A stretch of 64,000 nucleotides of DNA. It comes from Candidatus Anammoxibacter sp. GTDB lineage: Bacteria > Planctomycetota > Brocadiia > Brocadiales > Anammoxibacteraceae. The notes under the pieces were generated by a model that ran no database searches, had not been told where the DNA came from, and saw only the letters and a list, made by a program, of their open reading frames with translations. Positions 27,442 to 36,122 of the stretch are shown one piece after another; the stretch's first letter is position 1; every line of letters begins with the position of its first letter. The translations under genes and the position numbers were made by a program. Where the stretch lies: assembly GCA_021777055.1 (NCBI GenBank), contig JAIQZO010000084.1, forward strand, positions 1 to 64,000. Direction: 5' to 3'.

Positions 27442-28401
27442 ATGCCAATAATTGCAGGCATAGATGAGGCTGGGTACGGCCCCCTGTTCGGTCCATTAGT
27501 TATAACATCTACAGTATTTAACATCCCATCATGTAACGAAAATGATTTATGGGAATTACTGAAAGATGTGGTAGCAAAAGAGAAGGCCGGAAACAGGGAT
27601 AAAATTGTCGTTACAGACAGCAAAAAACTCTATTCTGCGGCAACAGGACTACACAGGCTGGAAGAGTCTGTTCTTTCGTTTATGAACTGTATTAAAGGAG
27701 ATGTAAAAAGTTTTAAAGATCTACTGGAAACATTTACCAATATAAGATTTGACAGTTTAGATATTTATCCCTGGTACGGCAAAAAAAATATTGCCATACC
27801 TACATCTTCAAGATCCGATGCCACAGACAAGTTCCCAAATCAACTTAAAGAAGTTTTCCGCAATAGCCGTACATCACTCCTTGACATTACTGCGATACCT
27901 GTACCGGTCTATGATTTTAATGTTGAAGTTGAAAGGATAGGCAACAAGGCCTCTCTCCTTTTTAATAAATGCGGAAACTTGTTAATTGAAATCTGGGAAA
28001 AATACGGAACAGAAGAACCAACCGTATATGTAGATAAGCAAGGAGGCAGAAACCGTTACCTCCCACTACTAAATCAGCTGTTTGGTAATAATACTATAGT
28101 AGTACACAAAGAACACCATTCTGAGTCCGTTTATGAAATTATAGGCACCAACAAACGTATGTGGGTATCATTTGTAATGGGTTCGGAAACTAAATTTTTT
28201 CCAAATGCCCTGGCATCCATGTGTAGTAAATACGTAAGGGAGATATTTATTAAACAGTTTAACATGTTCTGGATTGAAAAGAACCCAGATATTAAACCTA
28301 CCGCTGGTTATTATCTAGACGCAAAAAGGTTTCTTGCCCAAATTAAAGAGATCAAGAAGGAACTTAATATAAGAGATGAACTAATGATCAGGATAAAATA
28401 A
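27442..28401 (+). CDS. RNase HII-like protein
   Basis: The N-terminus IAGIDEAGYGPLFGPLVI reproduces the RNase HII active-site signature GIDEAGRGPLAGPVV, with metal ligands Asp8 and Glu9. Later YVDKQGGRNRYLPLL (Asp about 197) and SMCSKYVREIFIKQFN resemble the remaining acidic-site and C-terminal helices. At 319 aa it is about 100 residues longer than bacterial RnhB and diverges in the middle, so it is a separate branch. It probably cleaves RNA in RNA-DNA hybrids; the exact substrate is unproven. It is monocistronic and bracketed by family A elements; a decayed internal copy lies upstream. Confidence 0.7.
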   Translation: MPIIAGIDEAGYGPLFGPLVITSTVFNIPSCNENDLWELLKDVVAKEKAGNRDKIVVTDSKKLYSAATGLHRLEESVLSFMNCIKGDVKSFKDLLETFTNIRFDSLDIYPWYGKKNIAIPTSSRSDATDKFPNQLKEVFRNSRTSLLDITAIPVPVYDFNVEVERIGNKASLLFNKCGNLLIEIWEKYGTEEPTVYVDKQGGRNRYLPLLNQLFGNNTIVVHKEHHSESVYEIIGTNKRMWVSFVMGSETKFFPNALASMCSKYVREIFIKQFNMFWIEKNPDIKPTAGYYLDAKRFLAQIKEIKKELNIRDELMIRIK

Positions 28402-28441
28402 GGGGTCTAAGGAGAGAACATGTAATAAATCCTGATTTTCT

Positions 28442-28672
28442 CCGCGTTGTCCGGTTATGGTATTTGCTTGGCAGATATAGGCAGGCGCTAACATCCAGTG
28501 CCTAAAATGCCTAAATTGCCTAAAATGAGCCAAAATTATAGAATTTTATTATTAATAAGAAACAACACTATAAATTTTAGGTAATTTAGGCAATTCTCTG
28601 CACTATGATATTGAAAAATATCCATAAATACGGAACATTATTGCACTACAAAAGGCTAACCGGACAACGCTG
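28442..28672. mobile_element. Intact TGCCTAAA-iteron element (family A) with 9-bp target duplication
   Basis: A 231-bp non-coding element. The terminal inverted repeats are CCGCGTTGTCCGGTTA and CAGCGTTGTCCGGTTA (complement of the right end): 15 of 16 identical. Both ends are flanked by the direct repeat TGATTTTCT (28433-28441 and 28673-28681). Inside, TGCCTAAAATGCCTAAATTG iterons point inward from the left and TAATTTAGGCAATT iterons from the right, around TTATTATTAATAA. This is the structure of a miniature inverted-repeat transposable element. No transposase with matching ends was identified in the window. Confidence 0.88.
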
Positions 28673-28723
28673 TGATTTTCTATCGATTAACTATAAAATC
28701 TCTATTCATCCTCAATATCTGGT

Positions 28724-28873
28724 TTAAACCAGGCAGAATCCGAACCCCTTACTGTCGCATTTTGGGTCACGCTCACAACTTCTTACATAGCCGCAGGTTA
28801 TAACGGCGCCACAGTTAACATCAACATATATTGCCCCAATACTACCGATTGCAACAGCAACTACGAACTTCAA
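28724..28873 (-). CDS. Possible small Cys-rich exported peptide
   Basis: A 49-codon frame with TTG start: a hydrophobic beginning (KFVVAVAIGSIGAIYVDV) is followed by five cysteines (NCGAVITCGYVRSCERD, KCDSKG). It has no convincing ribosome binding site and only a rare start codon, so it may be chance or a remnant. The rest of the gap up to 29157 shows nothing. Confidence 0.2.
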   Translation of the reverse strand: MKFVVAVAIGSIGAIYVDVNCGAVITCGYVRSCERDPKCDSKGFGFCLV

Positions 28874-29157
28874 CGAACCACTCTATTTTATATGTAACAT
28901 ACCATTAGGCAACCAATTAAGAAACATTTTATCTCAAAATCACAAATGGAATAATATTTGCTACTTTGCTACTAAGAAAAGCGTCGTATTGCTAACGTAA
29001 GCTATCTGCCATAATATAAGAAAATTTATGGCATTATTAATTCTGCCAAAAGTATTGCCGGTTGTTGAAGATTCAATATGTTAATAGTTATTGAAACAAA
29101 GTATACAACGCCTCAGCTTTAAGCAAAAAAAAACATATCAGCTAATTACTCGATAAA

Positions 29158-30189
29158 ATGATTATAAATTTAGATAGTAATAAACTCGAAATAGGTATGT
29201 CTATTCTCTTACCTACCTCATTATTTGAGAACCCATTCTGGACATCAGAATTTATTATCGAAAACCAAAATCAAATCCAAAAGATAATTAATTCAAAGTT
29301 AAAGAAAGTTAAAGTCGACACAGAAAGAAGTAAGCTTCGTGTTGAAATGTATAACACAAATGTTATTGAAGTTAAAGAGATTTACAAAGAGGAAAAAGAA
29401 CCTGTCACCCCTCCTGATAAGTGGGAGCCTGAAAGGTTTATGCCATCAAAGCTTGTAGAGGCTTTTAAAGACAAGAAGATGGAGCCTTCTGACCGCTCAA
29501 AAGTAGTGAATGAATATTCCAGGGAGATGATGAAAAATGTAATTGAAGACCCAACGGCAGAAAATATTGAAGCATCTAAAAAAGGCATTGCTGAAATTGT
29601 TGACGTTATTATGAGTGAAAACGAAACGTGTGACAATTTAGCAAAGATAGTTTCTCACGATTTCTATACCTACACACACTCGGTAAATGTCGGGATAAAA
29701 TCTATTTTGTTAGCAAAGGAATTTTATGGCAATTCCGACGTTCATGATATTCACGAATTAGGAGCCGGTTTTTTCTTACACGATATAGGAAAAATTAATA
29801 TTCCCTCAGAGATCATTAATAAAGGCGGCAGACTCACTAAAATAGAGATGGATGAAATGCGCAAGCACCCTGAAGAGAGCAAAAAAATATTGGACAAGAC
29901 CAATCATTTAAATAAAGAGTTCGATGTAATGTTTATAGTTTCACAACACCATGAAAGAGTTGATGGTACCGGTTATCCATTAGGTCTTAAAGGATTCGAC
30001 ATACACCCTTATGCTGCTATTTGTTGTTTGGCCGATGTATATGATGCATTGACCGGCAGACGTTCGTATAAAATGGCGAAAACACCTCAAGAGGCGTTGA
30101 CAATTATGACAGAACAGATGTCCAATCACTTTAACAGGGAAATACTAAACAAATTTGTCACGCTAGTTAAACGAAGCGGTATTAGGTAA
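29158..30189 (+). CDS. HD-GYP domain cyclic-di-GMP phosphodiesterase
   Basis: N-terminal DUF3391 domain (about 1-140; LDSNKLEIGMSILLP) followed by an HD-GYP domain (about 160-335). Catalytic elements are present: HSVNVGIKSILLAKE, FFLHDIGKINIPSEII (HD pair), HHERVDGTGYP (HHExxDGxGYP) and ICCLADVYDALTGRR. It hydrolyses c-di-GMP and so lowers a signal that usually opposes motility. It has no receiver or membrane sensor. Length 343 aa. It is monocistronic. Confidence 0.93.
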   Translation: MIINLDSNKLEIGMSILLPTSLFENPFWTSEFIIENQNQIQKIINSKLKKVKVDTERSKLRVEMYNTNVIEVKEIYKEEKEPVTPPDKWEPERFMPSKLVEAFKDKKMEPSDRSKVVNEYSREMMKNVIEDPTAENIEASKKGIAEIVDVIMSENETCDNLAKIVSHDFYTYTHSVNVGIKSILLAKEFYGNSDVHDIHELGAGFFLHDIGKINIPSEIINKGGRLTKIEMDEMRKHPEESKKILDKTNHLNKEFDVMFIVSQHHERVDGTGYPLGLKGFDIHPYAAICCLADVYDALTGRRSYKMAKTPQEALTIMTEQMSNHFNREILNKFVTLVKRSGIR

Positions 30190-30299
30190 ATGAGAAGCAC
30201 CCACAACTATGCAAATCTTTAAATGATTATAACTATTCAGGGTAATAATGAATAAGAATTCAGGAGTCAGGAGTCAGGAATCAGGAAACAGGAGTCAGA
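30190..30299. repeat. CAGGAGT direct repeats before the four-helix-bundle gene
   Basis: Tandem heptamer-like units CAGGAGT, CAGGAGT, CAGGAAT, CAGGAAA, CAGGAGT end at the start codon of the next gene. Related CAGAATTC-type sequence follows that gene (AATTCTGGATTCTG) and occurs at about 23905-23930 and 51243-51270. Confidence 0.55.
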
Positions 30300-30666
30300 A
30301 TGAGAAAACAGGCACGTACATTTCATGATTTAATAGTATGGCAAAAAGCGCACGAGTTCGTGCCTTTAGTTTACAAGCTTACAAAGTTATTTCCTAAAGG
30401 GGAAATTTATAATTTGACATCTCAACTACGAAGATCATCAATTTCAAATCCTGCAAATATAGCTGAAGGTTTTAAGAAAAAAGGTAAAGCAGACAAAGTT
30501 CATTATCTAAAATACTACTCAAGGTTCATTAGAAGAGTCTCGCTATTATCTTATTTTGGCCCATGATTTAGGGTATAGCAACTTTAAAGAGCTGCAGGTA
30601 CATCTTGAAGAAGTCCGTAAATTGTTGGAAGCGTATTCATTTTCTAAACTGAATTCTGGATTCTGA
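30300..30666 (+). pseudogene. Four-helix-bundle (23S rRNA IVP/Avd-like) protein, frameshifted
   Basis: Frame 1 gives FHDLIVWQKAHEFVPLVYKL and SQLRRSSISNPANIAEGFKK, the signature of the S23/IVP four-helix-bundle family. At about residue 75 the frame breaks. In the next frame the expected continuation QGSLEESRYYLILAHDLGY, FKELQVHLEEVRKLLEAY runs to a TGA. A one-base insertion or two-base deletion near ACTACTCAAGG explains it. Relatives are encoded in rRNA intervening sequences or mobile repeats; biochemical role unclear. Confidence 0.85.
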
Positions 30667-30698
30667 TTACAGTATACTGAATAGTTACAAATGATTGA

Positions 30699-31286
30699 CT
30701 AAAGAGCCCTTTTAATGGTAGACATTAAATCATTTAATGTACGCAAAGATGCTTTAACCAATTGTAGATTAGTATGATTTGAAATCCGCTTAGTTACACC
30801 TTCAGTTACAGTGGTGGCTTTATCAAGGTGCTCATCAGGGTCAACACGACCTTCTCCCTGTGAAAGGCATATGTCTAAATCTGTAAGCTCTAGAGTGACT
30901 TGAGAATCACGAATAACATGGATAACAAATTCAACAATGCAGACAGACCCCTCTTTAATCCATTTACTTAGTTCGGCCCGAAGTAACTCCAGTATTCTCT
31001 CTTGTAGTTGATCATAAACAGGTAAAAAGACGGAAACATACCGATCCTTTTTTGGATTTTCGTCACAAGCCAATATAATTGCCCTTACTAGACGAAGTAA
31101 ACATTCAAAGGTATTCACGTATTCAAGTAGAATACCCTCGTACGCTCGGGGGGACAAATACAGTTCAAGATGCCGTTTTTCAACTATTTCCTTCAATCGG
31201 TTAAATGATGTTGTATCTATTCCATAAACCATAAACTTACACCGTCTTTCTTTGGAATATATATTGAATTCCGTAGATGTTTCCAC
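30699..31286 (-). CDS. Hypothetical protein
   Basis: 195 aa, not recognised. Soluble, mixed alpha-rich prediction by eye: IDTTSFNRLKEIVEKRHLEL, a helical middle with LLRLVRAIILACDE and YDQLQERILELLRAELSKW, and a C-terminal segment with DSQVTLELTDLDICLSQG. The longest frame starts at GTG; an ATG 21 codons later (MVYGIDTT) is equally plausible. It stands alone between a four-helix-bundle pseudogene and a family A element. Codon usage looks ordinary, so a real gene is likely. Confidence 0.6.
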   Translation of the reverse strand: METSTEFNIYSKERRCKFMVYGIDTTSFNRLKEIVEKRHLELYLSPRAYEGILLEYVNTFECLLRLVRAIILACDENPKKDRYVSVFLPVYDQLQERILELLRAELSKWIKEGSVCIVEFVIHVIRDSQVTLELTDLDICLSQGEGRVDPDEHLDKATTVTEGVTKRISNHTNLQLVKASLRTLNDLMSTIKRAL

Positions 31287-31382
31287 TAAAGCCCTGCAAT
31301 AATCACTAGCCTGGCAATATCCTAAACATATTAAAGTCCACCAGCATATTAAATATATGCCTGCTGACCCGGTAAATATAGT

Positions 31383-31533
31383 ATTGTCCGGTTAACTATT
31401 TGCTTCACACATATGCTTACTAACATTGAGTGCCTAAAATGCCTAAAGTGCCTAAAGTGCCTAAAATGAGCTAAAATTAATGTTCATAAATATGAAACAT
31501 TTTTACACTGCAAAAAGCTGCCTGGGCAATGCT
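31383..31533. mobile_element. TGCCTAAA-iteron element (family A), internally deleted copy 3
   Basis: The left end TATTGTCCGGTTA is conserved. Four iterons GTGCCTAAAATGCCTAAAG follow, then sequence matching the right part of the intact copy (TCATAAATATGAAACATT, CACTGCAAAA) and a degenerate right end. The AT-rich centre and inverted iterons are lost. Confidence 0.7.
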
Positions 31534-31994
31534 TATAATCACCGAATATTCTTTGCCATATATACAATAGCACAGTTTTGCATGATGTCAATCAGGTGAT
31601 CACCCTACAACTTTGTAAGGTAATACCCTACAAGGTATGCGGGTTTCTTGAAAGATTTAAATCATATAAAACAGCATAAGGTCGTTCTATTTTTCCACTC
31701 ATCGAAAATAAAATATAAAGTAAATAACCTGTTTCCAGATAAAACAATGATTGCAATGATATATAGATAAACTTGTATTTCAGAAAACAAGGCAAATAAT
31801 CCGCCCTTATCTATCTTCTACAAAACAAATATTCAGTAAAATTTTCCCATTATATATTGGTACTTATCTACCTCCGCGATTCTCTCTTAATAGAATCAAA
31901 ACGTTATAGAGAATATAGTTTTAGTCCCTCGTACAACGTCTATGTTGTATTGGAGATAACCATGTGATCTAAACTTTTTTTGTTAACAGATAGC
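31534..31994. other. Gene-free stretch
   Basis: No gene or RNA seen in this AT-rich segment. Confidence 0.4.
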
Positions 31995-32150
31995 AACTAC
32001 TTAGGTGGATAGGCTGAAGGCTGAAGGTAAAGCTTAAAGGCAAAAAGACTGTTTTTTTGCTTTTTGCCTTTAGCCTGGCAACCTAAAATGTTTTATGTTT
32101 TATGCTTTCACCTTCAGTCTTCAGCCTTCAGTCTATCCACCTAAGTAGTT
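31995..32150. repeat. Palindromic element with ACTACTTAGGTGG ends, copy 2
   Basis: Left arm AACTACTTAGGTGGATAGGC, then CTGAAGGCTGAAGG. The right arm is its complement (CCTTCAGTCTATCCACC, TAAGTAGTT). Inner arms AAGGCAAAAAG and CTTTTTGCCTTTAG also pair. A long imperfect hairpin without coding content; CTTCAGTCTTC-type sequence also occurs near 47280. The remaining 350 bases to the next gene show only AT-rich sequence and a TATAAT box near 32478. Confidence 0.7.
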
Positions 32151-32497
32151 AACAACGGACAAAACTTAAGAAATCATACCCGTCACTAAAACGTTGACGC
32201 TGTACTAGGCTAGTAACTTTTAGATTTCATCCTCTATTTTATAGCATACTATTGATCGGAAATAATACCTCTACCAAGAACAACTTGGTTTTCTTGGTCA
32301 ACCCATTAGAATAGTTCATTGCAATGTAGTAAAATATCATATGTAAATTGTTTTTGATCTCCTAGGGTCAAAATAAAATTAAGGACAATTTATTGCTTTT
32401 TTGTTAAGATAACGCTTTACAAATCCAAACTAAAGAGCTAATAATAAGATTTTTGTTAAATTTATTACAACACAGAGTATAATAGCGGTGCAATAAT

Positions 32498-32713
32498 ATG
32501 GAAAATAATGTATTAATCTTTGGAAAAGATGACTGCCCATATACATTTAAAGCAAGGAAAGATTTTACAGGAAGGAATATCCCGTTTGATTATATTAATG
32601 TTGCCAGGAATCCGAAAGCATTAAAACGGATGCTGGAATTCTCAAATGGAAAGCGAAATGTGCCGATTATAGTAGAAGGGGAAAAGGTAACTATTGGATT
32701 TGGTGGCACATGA
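32498..32713 (+). CDS. Small glutaredoxin-like protein (Cys form, UXX-star-like)
   Basis: 71 aa with a thioredoxin fold: strand VLIFGKDDCPYT with a single redox Cys13 (CPYT), helix KARKDFTGRNIPFDYINV, cis-Pro loop KRNVPIIVEGEKVTIGFGGT. It resembles the short glutaredoxin-like proteins known mainly as UXX-star selenoproteins, which end in GFGG. Here the active position is Cys, not Sec. The gene ends at TGA; nothing suggests readthrough. A TATAAT box lies 15 bases upstream. A role as thiol/disulfide reductant is inferred. Confidence 0.75.
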   Translation: MENNVLIFGKDDCPYTFKARKDFTGRNIPFDYINVARNPKALKRMLEFSNGKRNVPIIVEGEKVTIGFGGT

Positions 32714-32810
32714 GACATTTAACAATCTGATAGTTTATCAGAATATGGAAATTGTCATTAGCATAAGAACAGTTTTCAATGAATTAAATTATTCATAGAA
32801 AAATTAATTT

Positions 32811-32971
32811 ACGCGCATGTAATAGATTATTCATGTAACGCCCAAATTTGTATTAGATTTGTTTAAAGAGATTGAACCAAACCGGAAGCATTGACTTAGT
32901 CAAGTTTTGCGGATTTGGACAAAGATAATGGGAATACGAGTGTTACATGTACAATTTATTTACACGCACGT
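32811..32971. repeat. Imperfect palindromic repeat, family B copy 3
   Basis: The ends ACGCGCATGTAATAGATT and (complement of right end) ACGTGCGTGTAAATAAATT pair. CATGTAAC motifs lie symmetrically. The core AGATTTGTTTAAAGAGATTG, CGGAAGCATTG and GGACAAAGATAATG matches the other copies. It lies upstream of asd. Confidence 0.72.
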
Positions 32972-33063
32972 ACCTAAAGATAGATCTTGAACAGAATGCA
33001 TTGTCAAGGCAATTGATATTGTCTGATTTGCTGTTTTTTTAAACTTGGAAAGGATGTCAATAG

Positions 33064-34068
33064 ATGGGAGTTAATGTGGCCGTTGTGGGCGCAACCGGAG
33101 CTGTGGGCAAAGAGATGATAAAAATCCTAGAGGAGAGGAACTTTCCCGTAGACGAACTACGGTTGCTGGCATCAAAACAATCTCTTGGTAAGAAGGTAAG
33201 ATATCAAGGCAAGGATATTACAGTTAAAGAGCTAACAAACGATTCGTTTTCAGGTATCGATATAGGGCTTTTCAGTGCAGGGGGCGACATCAGTAAAAAG
33301 TTTGCTCCAGCTGCAGTAAACGCAAATGCTGTTGTAATTGATAATACAAGCGCTTTTCGCATGGTCAACGATGTCCCTTTGGTCGTACCGGAAGTTAATA
33401 GTGATGCAATAAAAGATCACAAAGGAATTATCGCAAACCCGAACTGTTCCACGATACAAATGGTTATCGCCCTTAAACCTTTGCACGACGAAGGGGTAAT
33501 AAGAAGGGTTGTGGTTTCCACATACCAGGCCGTCTCAGGTGCAGGTCTAAAGGCAATTGATGAATTGAAAAAAGAGTCAAAGAGTATACTGGAAAACGGA
33601 GAGTACAAACGAACTATATTCCCTCATCAGATAGCTTTTAACGTTTTACCGCAAATACCGCAAAGTGATGCATTCCTTGATAACGGATATACAAGCGAAG
33701 AGATGAAGATGATAAACGAAACAACGAAAATTATGGGCTGTGATTCTATCAAAGTCACAGTAACAACCGTACGCGTACCAGTTGTCAGAGGTCATAGCGA
33801 ATCTGTAAATATAGAGACAGAAACCAAAATAACCGCAGAAAAGGCAAAGGAGTTGTTAACAAACTTTCCTGGTATTACAGTAATTGATGATCCATCTAAA
33901 GAGCTTTACCCCTTAGCGTCTTTTGCTGCGGGAAAAGATGATACTTTTGTGGGGCGTATACGTGAAGATGAATCTATTGAAAACGGACTTAACATCTGGA
34001 TTGTCAGCGATAACCTCAGAAAAGGTGCCGCATTAAATGCCGTCCAGATAGCAGAAAAACTTATCTGA
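33064..34068 (+). CDS. asd: Aspartate-semialdehyde dehydrogenase
   Basis: Catalyses reduction of aspartyl phosphate to aspartate semialdehyde, the branch point to lysine/diaminopimelate, threonine and methionine. NADP-binding GATGAVGKEM at 9-18, catalytic Cys128 in ANPNCSTIQMV, substrate-binding RVPVVRGHSESV with the general-base His. Length 334 aa is normal. AGGATG lies just before the ATG. It is followed 115 bases later by truA. Confidence 0.96.
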   Translation: MGVNVAVVGATGAVGKEMIKILEERNFPVDELRLLASKQSLGKKVRYQGKDITVKELTNDSFSGIDIGLFSAGGDISKKFAPAAVNANAVVIDNTSAFRMVNDVPLVVPEVNSDAIKDHKGIIANPNCSTIQMVIALKPLHDEGVIRRVVVSTYQAVSGAGLKAIDELKKESKSILENGEYKRTIFPHQIAFNVLPQIPQSDAFLDNGYTSEEMKMINETTKIMGCDSIKVTVTTVRVPVVRGHSESVNIETETKITAEKAKELLTNFPGITVIDDPSKELYPLASFAAGKDDTFVGRIREDESIENGLNIWIVSDNLRKGAALNAVQIAEKLI

Positions 34069-34183
34069 TAAAGAAAAAAAATTATTGGGTTGTCAGACCG
34101 GGGAAAAGCCTTGAAGTATTTATACCCAGTTTTGGGCTTATCTGGGTTCCTTCGGCGCTGGCGACCCAAATATATAAGTAACA

Positions 34184-34924
34184 TTGACCGTGCGCAACAT
34201 TAAGCTCTTAATAGAATATGACGGCACATATTATGCCGGTTGGCAGAAGCAAAGAAACCAGGCAACAATACAGGAAACGGTTAATACTGCAATAGAAAAA
34301 GTTGTACGTGAAAAGATCTTCCTTTACGGTTCCGGACGAACAGATGCTGGTGTTCACGCGAAATGCCAGGTCGCAAATTTCAAGACCACATCACAAATTA
34401 TCTCTTCAAAATTCCCTTCTGCAATAAACACTTACCTACCAAAGGATATTGTTATAAATGGAGCAGAAGAGGTTACGGATGACTTTCATTCAAGGTATAG
34501 CGCAAAATGGAAGGTATATCGGTACACCATATTTAACAGCCGCATAAGAACTGCATTAAATAGAAATTTTTGCTATTCATGCCGTTTCCGGCTTGATCAT
34601 AATATAATGAAAGAAGGGGCAAATATATTGACTGGAGTCCACGATTTTGCCTCATTCAAGACAGGAGACCTAAAAGAGAAAAGCTCTGTAAGGGAACTCA
34701 AAAGATTGGAGATTATTCACGAAAAGAAATATATCTATTTCACGCTGGAAGCCAACGGATTCCTCAGGTATATGGTTAGAAGGATTGTCGGTGTGTTGCT
34801 GTCATTAGGCCGAGGTAAAATATCAATAAACGAGTTAAAGGAAATTTTAGAAGCAAAAAACCCTAAACTAGGCGGTCAGACCGTACCCGCAAACGGGCTC
34901 TGTTTATTAGAAGTAAAGTATTAG
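34184..34924 (+). CDS. truA: tRNA pseudouridine(38-40) synthase TruA
   Basis: Isomerises uridines 38-40 in the anticodon arm. Conserved EYDGTYYAGWQ at the N-terminus, catalytic Asp54 in GSGRTDAGVHA, and C-terminal ANGFLRYMVRRIVG. The longest frame starts at TTG. TruA proteins usually begin MRNIKL, so the GTG two codons later (34190) is an equally good start; neither has a strong ribosome binding site. A bidirectional terminator follows. Confidence 0.95.
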   Translation: MTVRNIKLLIEYDGTYYAGWQKQRNQATIQETVNTAIEKVVREKIFLYGSGRTDAGVHAKCQVANFKTTSQIISSKFPSAINTYLPKDIVINGAEEVTDDFHSRYSAKWKVYRYTIFNSRIRTALNRNFCYSCRFRLDHNIMKEGANILTGVHDFASFKTGDLKEKSSVRELKRLEIIHEKKYIYFTLEANGFLRYMVRRIVGVLLSLGRGKISINELKEILEAKNPKLGGQTVPANGLCLLEVKY

Positions 34925-34985
34925 AAACTATAGCAGAGGTATATCATTTCAAAAAACATATTGCATGCAACTGCAGTCTTAATTT

Positions 34986-35031
34986 AAAAGAGTCCCGTCT
35001 TAGAATTAAATTCATAAACGGGACTCTTTTT
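34986..35031. terminator. Bidirectional rho-independent terminator
   Basis: AAAAGAGTCCCGT pairs with ACGGGACTCTTTTT across a 19-base loop. The run of A on one side and T on the other serve both strands. It sits between the convergent truA and peroxiredoxin genes. Confidence 0.88.
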
Positions 35032-35053
35032 GCCAAACACAATTTCTATTTAC

Positions 35054-35641
35054 TTATAAACCTGAAAAATACTCTTGTGATCCAGAAGGATCAGGTTTCA
35101 TAGTCTTTTTACCTGGAGTCCAATTTGCAGGGCAAACCTCACCAGTCTTATCAACCTGTTGAATAGCCGCTAATACCCTTAATATTTCATCAGGGTTTCT
35201 GCCGATACCAAGATCATGAACCAATTTAAACCGGATAACACCCTCGGGATCAATAATAAAGACTCCCCTTAAGGTCATGCCAGCACTTAACAAAACTTCA
35301 TAATCTTTAGATATGCTCTTATCCAAATCTGCTATGAGGGGGAAATCTAAGTCACCCAAACCACCTTTATTTCTAGGAACTTCTTTCCATGCTAAATGGC
35401 TAAATTGACTATCAACTGAACAACCAAGAACCTCTGCGTTTAACTGTCTAAATTCACCAAGCTTATCATTAAAAGCTGTAATCTCTGTAGGGCACACAAA
35501 AGTAAAGTCTAATGGGTAGAAAAACAGAACAACCCACTTGCCTTTGTAATCTGAAAGGCTGATATCTTTGAACCCTTTACCAACCACTGCTGTAGCTGTA
35601 AAATCAGGGGCACCATCTTGAACTTGTACTCTTGTAGTCAT
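35054..35641 (-). CDS. 2-Cys peroxiredoxin (AhpC/Prx1 class)
   Basis: Thiol peroxidase reducing H2O2 and hydroperoxides. Peroxidatic Cys50 in DFTFVCPTE and resolving Cys170 in GEVCPANW identify a typical 2-Cys enzyme; FFYPLDF and RGVFIIDPEGVIRF are family motifs. The start is the ATG of TTRVQVQDGAPDF, with a perfect AAGGAGG eight bases upstream, rather than an in-frame codon 16 residues earlier. Length 195 aa is normal. It may be cotranscribed with def-fmt-DUF116 upstream. Confidence 0.95.
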   Translation of the reverse strand: MTTRVQVQDGAPDFTATAVVGKGFKDISLSDYKGKWVVLFFYPLDFTFVCPTEITAFNDKLGEFRQLNAEVLGCSVDSQFSHLAWKEVPRNKGGLGDLDFPLIADLDKSISKDYEVLLSAGMTLRGVFIIDPEGVIRFKLVHDLGIGRNPDEILRVLAAIQQVDKTGEVCPANWTPGKKTMKPDPSGSQEYFSGL

Positions 35642-35678
35642 AAAAAACCTCCTTAAAAATAAAAAAAAATATATATAC

Positions 35679-36122
35679 CTATTTAACAAATCTCTCCACA
35701 GCTTTTTCTACCTCGTCCAGATAAACATCAGTATCTTTGCAAAAACCGTGCGGTCGCAGGTTTGGCACTGCAATTACGGCCTTTGGCAAAGACGCCATTA
35801 TTCCTATTCTCAACTCTTTTTCACATGCAATTGCTACTACCCCTTGAACATCCTCAGCCTTAACCCTTTCCAATGCCAGCCTTCCACCACTGGCAACTGC
35901 AATGCTAACTCCGTATTTTTCAGATAGTTCCATTAAATTCTTTACTTTACATTTGCCGCAACGTTTACATTCACTTAAATCGTTTTTTATGTTTTGCTTG
36001 CATTGTGTATTTTGAAGACAATGAGGAAACAGGATCAACAAACCTTCCGGCGGACATTTCTTTTTCTTAAGTTTAACAATCAGGTTATTTAGTGAAACAA
36101 CTTGTTTATCTATTAGTTTCAT
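35679..36122 (-). CDS. DUF116 family Cys-rich protein
   Basis: 147 aa matching the C-terminal domain of DUF116 proteins: LLILFPHCLQNTQCKQ, ECKRCGKCKVKNLMELSEKY, VASGGRLALERV, VAIACEKELRIGI, VPNLRPHGFCKDTDV. Eight or more cysteines suggest an iron-sulfur cluster. The N-terminal membrane segment of longer family members is absent. Its ATG overlaps the fmt stop by four bases, so it is translationally coupled to fmt; this fmt-DUF116 link recurs in other phyla. Function unknown. Confidence 0.8.
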   Translation of the reverse strand: MKLIDKQVVSLNNLIVKLKKKKCPPEGLLILFPHCLQNTQCKQNIKNDLSECKRCGKCKVKNLMELSEKYGVSIAVASGGRLALERVKAEDVQGVVAIACEKELRIGIMASLPKAVIAVPNLRPHGFCKDTDVYLDEVEKAVERFVK

